Notes under the pieces: model-generated
Told to the model about the DNA's origin: nothing
The model's input: the letters and a program-made list of their open reading frames with translations, nothing else
The model's database searches: none
DNA from: Rhizobium sp. L43
GTDB taxonomy: Bacteria; Pseudomonadota; Alphaproteobacteria; Rhizobiales; Rhizobiaceae
Direction of reading: 5' to 3'
Length of the DNA: 64,000 nt
NCBI RefSeq assembly: GCF_002531725.1
Contig: NZ_NWSQ01000023.1
Location: 43,901 to 107,900, forward strand
Translations under genes and position numbers: made by a program
Part shown: piece by piece, positions 54,170 to 63,318 of the stretch
Position numbering within the stretch: position 1 is the first letter of the stretch
Layout of the letters: each line of letters opens with the position of its first letter

Positions 54170-54484
54170 ATGGATTACTTTACCGTTGAAATCGCCGGCC
54201 GTGCCGTTGCCAGCTTTCGCTCGGAAAATGCCGAGGAAGCGACGCATTTCTTCGAGGCGGAAGACTTTCGCGACGATCTGACCATTCTGGAATCCGAAGG
54301 CAAGCCCCTCTGGGACCGCAAGGCGACCCTGAGTTTGCGCAAGGCGACCGCCGAGGAAGCAAGCGAAGTCGAGCACGCCTATGAATTCGACGACGATCCC
54401 GAACGGACGATCGAGGACGAATTCGTCGTTTTCCTGGTCCCGGTCGCGGATCTGACCGACGAGGGCGACGACACGGAAGACTGA
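54170..54484 (+). CDS. Conserved-type acidic hypothetical protein, 104 residues
   Basis: Begins MDYFTVEIAGRAVASFRSENAEEA; very acidic towards the end (EFDDDPERTIEDEF, DLTDEGDDTED). No signal, span or motif known to me. AGAGAG lies four bases before the chosen ATG. The longer open frame from 54056 is not supported. Lone gene, likely with its own promoter. Confidence 0.8.
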   Translation: MDYFTVEIAGRAVASFRSENAEEATHFFEAEDFRDDLTILESEGKPLWDRKATLSLRKATAEEASEVEHAYEFDDDPERTIEDEFVVFLVPVADLTDEGDDTED

Positions 54485-54661
54485 CCGGCGATCCGCATCT
54501 TTTTCCGGTTTTCGCCACATCGAAGCGACGCGTTCGATGTGGCGTTGCCGCTTGCAGAATAGGATGTTGCCTCATGGATTGGCCATCCGCTGGCCAGGCG
54601 TGATAGATTGAGGAAATGAGCAGCACGGCACAATGGCTGACATGATCCAAGGAGGTGATAA

Positions 54662-54841
54662 ATGGCAGAGGCACAAAAACGCTTGTCCCACACCACCCTC
54701 AAGCGGCGGCAGCGGTTTCACCCCAAGCGGGACGTCAGACCTGCCGTTCTGGCAAAGGCTAATCGTCTGGTCATCTGGGTTGCCGCGTTCATCAGCCTCT
54801 CGTTTCTCGCCATCGTCATACTTCAGGCCGTGTTGAGATAG
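54662..54841 (+). CDS. Small single-span membrane protein, 59 residues
   Basis: A perfect Shine-Dalgarno, AAGGAGGTGATAA, leads directly into the ATG. The product has a basic N-terminal half (RLSHTTLKRRQRFHPKR) and one C-terminal span (VIWVAAFISLSFLAIVILQA), ending LR*. The layout suits a small inner-membrane protein with a cytosolic tail. No family recognised. Below usual gene-calling size limits, so easy to overlook. Confidence 0.78.
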   Translation: MAEAQKRLSHTTLKRRQRFHPKRDVRPAVLAKANRLVIWVAAFISLSFLAIVILQAVLR

Positions 54842-55315
54842 CAGAGCAACAGCCGGCCGCTTCTGAAAATCTACAGCTGGTTGCGCGCGGCGGCCGGATT
54901 TCCTACCCGAGAAAAATCTCGGCGTTCATTTCAGCGCTCCTGCATCCCGCCCTCCAATCCATTCCTAGTCATTGGACAGGGCAAACGGGCCGCGTGAACG
55001 CAGGAGCCTGTCTTATCCTGCTGCCGTTTGCAGATGTCGGCAGGAAAAATTCGTGCCTATCTCTTTTGCCCTGCTCTCGCCTGATTTTCCTATACATTCT
55101 TTATAGAGAGTTTCTCCCGTAGCATTCCACGTCGGCTGGCCGTCCGGCAGCCGTTCAGCAGCATGATGCAGCATCGCGACGAGGTTAAGCCGCAAGGCCT
55201 ACCCTTCTCTGGCGTTTTGCCGTTTACTGATGGACCGCCGCGGGTGAGGGAGAGTTTGGAAGTAAGGCGGATCGGCCCGGGGTGGCCGCCAAGCAGTCGT
55301 TGGAAAGGGGTGGGC
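54842..55315. other. Long gap upstream of the antiporter, no gene seen
   Basis: About 470 bases without a supportable gene. A+T rich near 55080-55115; several short inverted repeats near 55180-55300 (GGCCCGGGGTGGCC-type) before the antiporter start. A structured leader controlling the antiporter is possible, but no known riboswitch consensus is matched. Confidence 0.4.
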
Positions 55316-57187
55316 ATGGAAGCGTTCTATATCGTGGTGCTGGTTTCGACGGCGCTCGTGCTTCTTGCCGCTTTTTCGAGCCTGCTCGCCTTCCGCTTCG
55401 GCGCCCCCCTGCTACTGCTCTTCCTGATGATCGGCCTTGCCGCCGGTGTCGACGGCCTCGGCATCGAGTTCAGCAACAATTACCTCGCCTATATTCTCGG
55501 CTCCATCGCGCTGGCCGTCATCCTGTTTGATTCCGGCTTCGGCACGCCGATGCAGGCCTTTCGGCTGGCGGCCGTACCCTCGCTGGCGCTCGCCTCGGTC
55601 GGCGTGCTGATCACCGCCTCGCTCTTTGCCTTCGCCGCCATGTGGCTTTTGAATTTCACCTGGCTGGAAGGCCTGCTGCTCGGCTCGATCGTCGCATCGA
55701 CGGATGCCGCCGCCGTCTTCTTCCTGCTGCGCATCGGCGGCATCAACATCCGCGACAAGGTGCGCTCGACGCTGGAGGTCGAATCCGGCACCAACGATCC
55801 GATGGCGATCTTCCTCACCATCGCTCTTGTCGAGGTGCTGGCGAGCGGCGAGCGGTATGCCGGCATCAATATCGGTATGCTCGCCATGTTCGTGCAGCAG
55901 ATGGGCCTCGGCGTCATTCTCGGCCTGCTCGGCGGCATGATGATCGTGCTGATCGTCAGCAAGCTCGATACCGATCGCGGCCTGACGCCGATCTTCGTGC
56001 TGGCGCTTGCCCTTCTCGTCTTCTCTTTCACCGGTGCTGTCGGCGGCAGCGGCTTCCTTGCCGTCTATGTCGCCGGTATCTACGCCGGAAACCGCAAGAT
56101 GCAGGCGATCGGCACCATCAAGCGCTTCCAGGACGGCATGACCTGGCTCGCGCAGATCATCATGTTCCTGGTGCTTGGCCTGCTCGCCACGCCGTCGCAA
56201 TTCCCGGCTATCATCGTCCCGGCCATTCTGCTTGCCCTCTTTCTGATCTTCATCGCCCGACCCTTGGCAGTCTGGCTGTCGCTGCTTCCCTTCGATTACA
56301 CGCAGCAGGAGATCGGCTTCGTCGCCTGGGTCGGTCTGCGCGGCGCCGTCTCCATCCTGCTTGCCATCATGCCGATCCTCGGCGGGCTCCCGAACGGCCA
56401 GATCTATTTCAACACCGCTTTCATCATCGTGCTGGTCTCCCTGCTCCTCCAGGGTTGGACCATCAAGCCCGTCGCCAAGAAGCTCGGCCTGATCATTCCG
56501 CCGCGCATTGGCGCCGTCGACAAGGTCGAGGTCGACCTGCCGGGTGCGGCCAACCACGAGCTGCTCTCCTACCGCGTCATCAAGGATAGCCCGGTGCTGC
56601 GCGGCGAGCGCATTCCGCGCTGGGCGACACCCTCGCTCGTCATCCGCGACGGCAAATCGATGCGCTACCAATATGCCGGGCGGCTGCGCGAGCACGATCT
56701 CGTCTATCTCTTCATCGTCCCGAGTTACTCTCGCCTGCTCGACCGACTCTTCGCCAGCCGTGCGCCGGTCGATGACGACGATGCCGAATTCTTCGGGGCC
56801 TTCGCGCTCTCCCCCGCCCGCCCCGCCGCCGATCTCGACGCCGCCTATGGCCCCGGCCTGCTCAATGAATCCGAAAGGGGCCTGACGATCGCCGAGCTGA
56901 TGCGGCAGCGCCTTGGCGGCAAGGCCGATTATGCCGACCGCGTCCGCCTCGGATCGATCATCCTCATCGTTCGCGATCTCGACGAGCACGACCACATCAC
57001 CTCCGTCGGCATGTCGCTCGAAGCAGTCGAACCGGCAATTACGCTGCCGATCTTCCTCAATCTCAAGGACATCATCCAGCGCATCCGCGACCGGCTGAAC
57101 GGGCGTCGGAACCGCGAAACCAAAGCCTCCGAAGCCGCCCCGAAAGCCCCGGCCGGACACGAGGAAGGCACACGCGAAAACGGCCGC
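55316..57187 (+). CDS. K+/H+ antiporter (CPA1/NhaP2-like) with RCK_C domain
   Basis: The 624-residue product has about 12-13 spans (e.g. AFSSLLAFRFGAPLLLLFLM, STDAAAVFFLLR, VESGTNDPMAIFLTIALVEV with the ion-coupling ND) and a C-terminal cytosolic part (about 400-600, DKVEVDLPGAANHELLSY, ERIPRWATPSLVIRDGK) with TrkA_C/RCK_C. This matches NhaP2/YcgO-type potassium/proton antiporters that excrete K+. The start at 55316 follows AAGGGG; a 52-residue upstream extension is rejected. Upstream it has a long untranslated region (see gap entry). Confidence 0.9.
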
Positions 57188-57260
57188 TGAACGCCTTGCG
57201 TCTCGAATGATCCTTGCTATGGTCGGCGCAACTTCCGCCAACCAAGACTGGATCTGCCCC

Positions 57261-58463
57261 ATGCCTTCTTTCAAAACCCTCGACGATCTCACCGACATCC
57301 GCGGCAAGCGCGTTCTCGTCCGCGTCGACCTCAACGTGCCCGTGAAGGACGGCAAGGTCACCGATACGACGCGCATCGAGCGTGTGGCGCCGACGATCCT
57401 CGAATTGTCCAATAAGGGCGCCAAGGTCATCCTGCTGGCCCATTTCGGCCGGCCGAAGGACGGCCCCTCGCCCGATCTGTCGCTGTCGCTGATCGCCCCT
57501 GATGTCGAGAAAGTGCTTGACCATGCCGTGCTGACGGCCTCCGATAGCATCGGCGAGGCCGCCGCCTCCGCCGTCGCGGCGATGAAGGACGGCGATATCC
57601 TGCTCCTGGAAAACACCCGCTTCCACAAAGGCGAGGAAAAGAACGACCCCGACTTCACCAAGGCGCTTGCCGCCAACGGCGATATCTATGTCAACGACGC
57701 CTTCTCCGCCGCCCACCGCGCCCATGCCTCGACCGAGGGCCTTGCCCACCACCTGCCGGCCTATGCCGGCCGCACCATGCAGGCCGAGCTGGAGGCGCTG
57801 GAAAAGGGCCTCGGCGATCCCGCCCGCCCTGTTGTCGCGATCGTCGGCGGCGCCAAGGTCTCGACCAAGATCGACCTCCTGATGAACCTCGTGAAGAAGG
57901 TCGATGCGCTCGTCATCGGCGGCGGCATGGCCAATACCTTCATCGCCGCCCGCGGCACCAATGTCGGCAAGTCGCTCTGCGAGCATGATCTCGCCGAAAC
58001 CGCCAAGCAGATCATGATCGAGGCCGCGACATCAGGCTGCGCCATCATCCTGCCGGAAGACGGCGTGATTGCCCGCGAATTCAAGGCGGGTGCCGCCAAC
58101 GAGACGGTCGATATCAACGCCATTCCGGCCGATGCCATGGTGCTCGACGTCGGCACGAAATCCGTCGAAGCCATCAACACCTGGATCGAACGCGCGGCAA
58201 CCCTCGTCTGGAACGGCCCGCTTGGCGCCTTCGAGATCGAGCCCTTCGATGCCGCAACCGTCGCTGCCGCGAAATACGCCGCCGGACGCACCACGGCCGG
58301 CAAGCTCACCTCCGTTGCGGGTGGCGGCGACACCGTCTCTGCCCTGAACCATGCCGGCGTCGCCGACGATTTCACCTATGTCTCCACAGCCGGCGGCGCC
58401 TTCCTCGAATGGATGGAAGGCAAGGAGCTTCCCGGCGTCGCCGTTCTCAATGCAAGCAGATAA
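57261..58463 (+). CDS. pgk: Phosphoglycerate kinase
   Basis: The 400-residue product has VDLNVPVKDGK (21-31), HFGRPKDG, LLLENTRFHKGEEKND, GGAKVSTKI and VAGGGDTVSAL. Standard length. The start at 57261 matches the family N-terminus. 73 bases downstream of the antiporter, so possibly read through or with its own promoter in between; ends in a terminator. Confidence 0.97.
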   Translation: MPSFKTLDDLTDIRGKRVLVRVDLNVPVKDGKVTDTTRIERVAPTILELSNKGAKVILLAHFGRPKDGPSPDLSLSLIAPDVEKVLDHAVLTASDSIGEAAASAVAAMKDGDILLLENTRFHKGEEKNDPDFTKALAANGDIYVNDAFSAAHRAHASTEGLAHHLPAYAGRTMQAELEALEKGLGDPARPVVAIVGGAKVSTKIDLLMNLVKKVDALVIGGGMANTFIAARGTNVGKSLCEHDLAETAKQIMIEAATSGCAIILPEDGVIAREFKAGAANETVDINAIPADAMVLDVGTKSVEAINTWIERAATLVWNGPLGAFEIEPFDAATVAAAKYAAGRTTAGKLTSVAGGGDTVSALNHAGVADDFTYVSTAGGAFLEWMEGKELPGVAVLNASR

Positions 58464-58501
58464 TCGCTAGAGCCTGATTTGACAGGTTTTACATGTGGAT
58501 A

Positions 58502-58536
58502 GACCGCGGAGGCCAAGCGCTTTTCGCGGTCTTTTG
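58502..58536 (+). terminator. Terminator of pgk
   Basis: GACCGCG ... CGCGGTC followed by TTTTG, about 40 bases after the stop; the stem carries an inner GGCC/GCGC loop region. Confidence 0.8.
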
Positions 58537-58566
58537 CTCAAGAGCCGGAAAAAATCCCACATTTTC

Positions 58567-58593
58567 AAACGATTGAATTGATTTCAATCGTTT
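58567..58593. promoter_or_regulatory. Perfect palindrome upstream of fba, candidate operator
   Basis: AAACGATTGA (58567-58576) and TCAATCGTTT (58584-58593) flank a seven-base AT centre. The inner TTGAA..TTTCAA symmetry resembles LacI-family sites that control glycolysis in alphaproteobacteria; the regulator is not identified. It is 97 bases before the aldolase ATG. Confidence 0.6.
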
Positions 58594-58689
58594 CAATGAC
58601 TTAGGCTTCCATTTTCCTCTCTATAAACTTCTGTTATCGCCGTCCTATATTCTTAAATCGCCGATGTTTAATGCAGTGGAGAGAACGAG

Positions 58690-59715
58690 ATGAGTGAACG
58701 ACTGGAAGACATTGCAGTGCAGATGGTTACGGGCGGCCGGGGACTGCTTGCAGCCGATGAATCGACCTCCACCATCAAGAAGCGTTTCGACACGATCAAT
58801 CTCGAATCGACCGAAGCGAGCCGTCGCGATTATCGCGAAATGCTCTTCCGCTCCGACGAGGCGATGAAGAAATATATCTCCGGCGTCATCCTCTATGAAG
58901 AGACCCTGTTCCAAAAGGCCGCGGACGGCACGCCTTTCGTCGATATCATCCGCGCCGCCGGCTCCATTCCCGGCATCAAGGTCGATACCGGTGCCAAGCC
59001 GATGGCCAAATACCCCGGCGAAACCATCACCGAAGGCCTCGATGGTCTCGCCGAGCGCCTCGCCCGCTATTATGAAGCCGGCGCCCGCTTCGCCAAGTGG
59101 CGCGGCGTCATCGCCATCTCCTCGTCGCTGCCGACCCGCGGTTCCGTCCGCGCCAACGCTCAGGCGCTGGCCCGTTATGCCGCACTCTGCCAGGAGGCCA
59201 AGATCGTTCCGATCGTCGAGCCGGAATGCCTGATGGACGGCAAGCCGGGCGACCACAATATCGACCGCTGCGCCGAAGTCACCGAATCCACGCTGCGCAT
59301 CGTTTTTGAAGAACTCGCCGATGCCCGCGTCAGCCTCGAAGGCATGATTCTGAAGCCGAACATGGTCATCGACGGCAAGAACGCCCGCAAGGCCTCGGTC
59401 GGCGAAGTCGCCGAACGCACCGTGCAGGTGCTAAAGCGCACGGTTCCGTCGGCGGTTCCCGGCATCGCCTTCCTCTCCGGCGGCCAGTCGACCGAAGAGG
59501 CGAGTGCGCATCTTTCCGCCATCAATGCCACAGCCGACCTGCCCTGGTTCGTTACCTTCTCCTACGGCCGCGCCCTGCAGGACAGCGCGCTCAAGGCCTG
59601 GAACGGCAAACCGGAAAACGTCGCCGCCGGCCAGCGCGAATTCACCCACCGCGCCGAGATGAACAGCCTCGCCGCCAAAGGCAGCTGGAAGAAGGACCTG
59701 GAAAAGGCAGCTTGA
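58690..59715 (+). CDS. fba: Class I fructose-bisphosphate aldolase
   Basis: Splits fructose-1,6-bisphosphate by a lysine Schiff base. The 341-residue product has GGRGLLAADESTSTIKKRF (15-33), GVILYEETLFQKAADG, VPIVEPECLMDGKPG, the Schiff-base ILKPNMV (Lys about 218) and GIAFLSGGQSTEEAS, all class I. AGAGAA stands before the ATG. The nearest class I aldolases are eukaryote-like and are common in rhizobia. Confidence 0.96.
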   Translation: MSERLEDIAVQMVTGGRGLLAADESTSTIKKRFDTINLESTEASRRDYREMLFRSDEAMKKYISGVILYEETLFQKAADGTPFVDIIRAAGSIPGIKVDTGAKPMAKYPGETITEGLDGLAERLARYYEAGARFAKWRGVIAISSSLPTRGSVRANAQALARYAALCQEAKIVPIVEPECLMDGKPGDHNIDRCAEVTESTLRIVFEELADARVSLEGMILKPNMVIDGKNARKASVGEVAERTVQVLKRTVPSAVPGIAFLSGGQSTEEASAHLSAINATADLPWFVTFSYGRALQDSALKAWNGKPENVAAGQREFTHRAEMNSLAAKGSWKKDLEKAA

Positions 59716-59779
59716 GTTACCTCTGAGCATCAGCCCGGGCCGTAACCACAGCGTTGCGGCCCCTAGCCAATCCCTTTGC

Positions 59780-59921
59780 CTCCCTCATTCCTGTGCTCGT
59801 CACAGGAATCCAGTGCGCCCAAGTCCTTGGGCGCGGAAAACTTTTCCCCTTGAGATATGACTCATTCACGGCGCAGACGCGCCGTGGCTGGATTCCTGTG
59901 ACAAGCACAGGAATGAGGGAG
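59780..59921. repeat. Palindromic mobile element copy between fba and phzF-like gene
   Basis: Third copy of the tilS/sqd family: ends CTCCCTCATTCC/GGAATGAGGGAG, inner CCAG/CTGG, hairpin GCGCCCAAG/CTTGGGCGC and a variable AT-rich middle; 142 bases. It is 65 bases after the aldolase stop, where it may act as an end signal. Confidence 0.9.
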
Positions 59922-60067
59922 TTCGAACCAATGCGCTCCTCCTCCAACGAACCGGTTGAGAACGTCTCGCAGAGACCGCTCCCCATCATTGTCACGGCGA
60001 CAAGAAACCGCTTCGTCCCGTCAAAGTCCGTGATTATTCATAGCGGCCCGCCACAACAGGAGCCGCG

Positions 60068-60991
60068 ATGAACACCCTCTCCTACGTCACCGTTGATGTC
60101 TTCACCTCCACCCGCTTCGAGGGCAACCCGCTTGCCGTCATTTCCGATGCGCGCGGTCTCAGCGATGAGGCGATGCAGAAGATCGCCACCGAATTCAACT
60201 ATTCCGAAGTCACCTTCGTCCTGCCGCCTGATGACCCGGAGAACTCCGCCCGTGTGCGTATCTTCACCCCGACGATGGAAATCCCCTTCGCCGGCCATCC
60301 GAATGTCGGCACCGCCTATGTGCTCGGCCAGCAGGCGGAAATCTTCGGCAAGCCGGTCGGCGATACGCTGCGCTTCGAAGAAGAAGCCGGCATCGTCGAA
60401 GTCGACCTGAGACGCAGCGGCGGAAAGATCGCGGCCACGGCCATCCGCGCGCCGCAGCGGCTGACGATCGGTGAGACCATTGGCGAGGAAACCATCGCCG
60501 GCTGCATCACGCTCGAACCCGGCGCCATCGTCGCAACCAGCCATGCCCCGGTCTTTGCCTCCGTCGGTCTGAACTTCGCCATTGCCGAATTGAGCGGGCT
60601 TGAAGCGCTGGCCGCCGCCCGTCCGAACCTTGCCGGGTTCCAGGCGGCTGCCGGCCACCAGACGACGAGCGGCCACGACTTCTCGCTCTTCGTTTATGCC
60701 AGAACAGCTGAAAATCCATGGACCATCCGCGCCCGCATGTTCGCGCCGCTCGACAACGTACCCGAGGATCCGGCAACCGGCAGCGCTTCGGCCGCTCTCG
60801 GCGCCTATCTCGTCTCGCTTGCACCAGACGCCGATATGAAGGTCCGCATCACCATTGAACAGGGCGTCGAAATGGGTCGCCGCAGTATCATCGCCCTCGA
60901 TGTCGTGAAATCGGGCGGGATCGTTACCGATGTCGTCATCTCGGGAAGCTGCATTTCCGTCATGCGAGGCGAGATCATCCTGCGGGACTGA
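60068..60991 (+). CDS. PhzF-family isomerase
   Basis: Phenazine biosynthesis PhzF-like fold, found in many bacteria without phenazine genes. The 307-residue product has VDVFTSTRFEGNPLAVI with the catalytic glutamate region (FNYSEVTFVLPP, Glu about 44), TPTMEIPFAGHPNVGTAYVL and DPATGSASAALGAY. The substrate is unknown; no phenazine genes are near. AGGAG lies five bases before the ATG. Confidence 0.92.
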   Translation: MNTLSYVTVDVFTSTRFEGNPLAVISDARGLSDEAMQKIATEFNYSEVTFVLPPDDPENSARVRIFTPTMEIPFAGHPNVGTAYVLGQQAEIFGKPVGDTLRFEEEAGIVEVDLRRSGGKIAATAIRAPQRLTIGETIGEETIAGCITLEPGAIVATSHAPVFASVGLNFAIAELSGLEALAAARPNLAGFQAAAGHQTTSGHDFSLFVYARTAENPWTIRARMFAPLDNVPEDPATGSASAALGAYLVSLAPDADMKVRITIEQGVEMGRRSIIALDVVKSGGIVTDVVISGSCISVMRGEIILRD

Positions 60992-61019
60992 CGGCCACAT
61001 CGAGGCTTGAATCCGAGGC

Positions 61020-61184
61020 CTACATCAGGAAGTCGCGCAAGAGCAGGTCCAGTGCCCAGACACCAAAAGCGATCAGCGCGATCCTCCAGAAATCCATCCG
61101 CCGCCTGAGGCCGGGAAGCCCGAGCGGCTTGATCAGCTGTATCGCCATGGCAAGGATGAGCAGCAAGGCTATCAGCTTTGTCAT
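61020..61184 (-). CDS. Small two-span membrane protein, 54 residues
   Basis: The product MTKLIALLLILAMAIQLIK...RRRMDFWRIALIAFGVWALD... has two hydrophobic spans joined by a basic loop (LPGLRRRMD), the layout of a small inner-membrane protein. There is no clear ribosome binding site (AAATAAAGC only), so support rests on codon pattern and topology. It is convergent with phzF and divergent from the MFS gene. Confidence 0.6.
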   Translation of the reverse strand: MTKLIALLLILAMAIQLIKPLGLPGLRRRMDFWRIALIAFGVWALDLLLRDFLM

Positions 61185-61358
61185 GCTTTATTTTTTCCGT
61201 TTTTCGGAATGTCACAGGACGGACATTTTTCCGCGCGAACAAGAGAATCTCGACACGCCGTAAAGACATTCCGGGGCACAATCAATCATCTTGGGGCTGG
61301 GCTGACGCAGGTCGTGCCTTATGTCCATTGCAAATCGCTGAAGACCGAGTCTGGGGAA

Positions 61359-62657
61359 ATGAAGAGAAATCTGCTGTCCGTCGCCGCGCTGCTGTTTGGC
61401 ACGCTCTTCCTTTTCATGGGTAATGGCCTCCAGGGTATCCTGCTTCCCGTGCGCGGCAATCTCGAAGGTTACGCCACGACGACGCTCGGCCTGCTCGGCA
61501 CGTCATGGGCCGGGGGCTTCGTCATCGGCTGCCTGGTGGCGCCGAAACTGGTGCGCCGCGTCGGCCATGTCAGAGCCTTTTCCGGCTTCATCTCGATCAT
61601 CGCCATCATCGCGCTGGTCAGCGGTATCATCATCGATCCGATCTGGTGGGTGGTCCTGCGCGCCGTTACCGGTTTCTCCACCGCCGGCACCTCGATGATC
61701 ATCGAAAGCTGGCTGAACGAGCGCGCCAGCAACGAGAGCCGCGGCATGATCTTCTCGCTCTATATCGGCATCACCCTGCTCGGCGTGGTCGGCGGCCAGA
61801 TGATGATCCCGCTCGAGGATGTGCGCACGCCGGTGCTGTTTATGATCTGCGGCATCTTCTATTGCATCGCCATGCTGCCGACGACGCTGTCGACCGCCGC
61901 TTCGCCGCAGCCGCTGAAGGCGGTGCGCCTCGACCTGCCGGCGCTCTATCGCAACTCTCCGGTCTCCTGCCTCGGCATTCTGCTCGTCGGCATCGCCAAC
62001 GGCGCCTATGGCACGCTCGCCCCTGTATTCGGCGCCGGCGCCGGCCTCTCCGACACCAGCATCGCCATCATGATGAGCTCCACCATTTTCGCCGGCGCCA
62101 TGATGCAGCTGCCGGCCGGCCGCCTTTCCGATCGCATCGACCGGCGCTACGTGCTCGCCGCCATGTCCGGGGTCGCCGCCCTTGCCGGCCTGTTGATCTT
62201 TTTGCTGCACCCGACGTCGCCCGCCTTGCTGATCGGGCTCGTCGTCCTTTACGGCGCCGTGGCCAACACGCTCTATCCCATCGCCGTCGCCCACGCGAAC
62301 GACTTCGCGGCATCGGAGGATTTCGTCAAGGTCTCCGGCGGCCTGCTGCTGCTCTACGGCATCGGCACGGTGATCGGCCCGACGATCGGCGGCCCCGTCA
62401 TGTCGGTGATCACCCCGCATGCGCTTTTCCTCGTCACCGCCGTCGCCCACGTGCTGATCACGGGTTACGCTATCATCAGGAGCCGCATCCGCGCCGCCGT
62501 CCCGGCCAGCGACCGCGACGCCTATACGACGATCCCGACCGGCACCTCGCCGATGCTGACTCCGGAAAGCATGTCGCTTGCCGATCGCGGCACCGGCAAA
62601 ACTCCTGAAACCGGGAAGTCTCCCGAAAGCGGTGATCCTGCTGTAAAGTTCGGCTGA
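61359..62657 (+). CDS. MFS transporter
   Basis: The 432-residue product has 12 predicted spans; the first (LLSVAALLFGTLFLFMG) and the loop APKLVRRVGHVRAFSG (Rxx pattern of MFS after TM2) are typical, as is GRLSDRIDRRYVL between spans 8 and 9. It resembles YcaD/YfkF-like transporters of unknown substrate. The 30-residue tail is disordered. GGGGAA is just before the ATG at 61359. Confidence 0.9.
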   Translation: MKRNLLSVAALLFGTLFLFMGNGLQGILLPVRGNLEGYATTTLGLLGTSWAGGFVIGCLVAPKLVRRVGHVRAFSGFISIIAIIALVSGIIIDPIWWVVLRAVTGFSTAGTSMIIESWLNERASNESRGMIFSLYIGITLLGVVGGQMMIPLEDVRTPVLFMICGIFYCIAMLPTTLSTAASPQPLKAVRLDLPALYRNSPVSCLGILLVGIANGAYGTLAPVFGAGAGLSDTSIAIMMSSTIFAGAMMQLPAGRLSDRIDRRYVLAAMSGVAALAGLLIFLLHPTSPALLIGLVVLYGAVANTLYPIAVAHANDFAASEDFVKVSGGLLLLYGIGTVIGPTIGGPVMSVITPHALFLVTAVAHVLITGYAIIRSRIRAAVPASDRDAYTTIPTGTSPMLTPESMSLADRGTGKTPETGKSPESGDPAVKFG

Positions 62658-62734
62658 GCAATTTCACGAAAATGCGCAGCGGTTTGCGTCCGGAATTGCT
62701 TTAAAGCGATAGAGCAGCAAACGGAGGACGAACC

Positions 62735-62926
62735 ATGAGCTTCATCGACGACGACCGGCCGCAGAAAAAGGTCGCCCACGAGATCGGCGCCGATCTCTCC
62801 ATGCTTTCGGTGGACGAGCTGAAGGCGCGAGTCGAATTGCTGAAGACGGAGATCGACCGTCTCGAAGCCGAGGCCGCTCGCAAGGCCTCCGGGCGGCAGG
62901 CGGCGGAAAACTTCTTCCGCTCGTGA
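62735..62926 (+). CDS. DUF1192-type small protein
   Basis: The 63-residue product (MSFIDDDRPQKKVAHEIGAD, LSMLSVDELKARVELLKTEI) is the typical small alphaproteobacterial DUF1192 protein: an acidic/basic start and one long helix. GGAGG is seven bases before the ATG. Function unknown. It is 78 bases after the MFS gene. Confidence 0.9.
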   Translation: MSFIDDDRPQKKVAHEIGADLSMLSVDELKARVELLKTEIDRLEAEAARKASGRQAAENFFRS

Positions 62927-63114
62927 TCTGCGAAAAACTCCTGAAAACAAGGCTATAGGCTTGCAAAATGAGCCAGCCTCAAGTCTTAATCCGGCACAAT
63001 GTTAATAGAATATTAAGCTTTATAAGATATTACTGTACTCATCCAGATTTTCTCTGGATTTCAGACAGTTTTCCAAGCGGTGAATTGGTCTGATTTTTCT
63101 CCCTGTTTTACCTT

Positions 63115-63148
63115 GAGAGCCGCTTTTGCGGCTCTTCTTTTTCCTATG
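63115..63148 (+). terminator. Terminator upstream of the DUF1465 gene
   Basis: GAGAGCCGC-TTTTGC-GGCTCTTC followed by TTTTT. It ends the DUF1192 message some 190 bases after its stop, with an AT-rich stretch between. Confidence 0.8.
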
Positions 63149-63318
63149 GCCGGCGCACTTCCACGAAACTGTGGAGATTAACCCTTTCTTAAGAAACGGC
63201 TTGCGCATTTGGGCTAATGATACCATCTTAAAGTCATAGAGATCGGCACAGGAAACTTTTCCGTCTGCGCCGGCGTTACCTGAATATAAAGTAGCTGCGT
63301 GCAACAGGGACTATTGCG

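Noticed and set aside
55412..57676. A 754-codon minus-strand frame covering the antiporter and pgk
   Set aside because: It crosses two well-supported plus-strand genes and its product has shadow composition with no motif.
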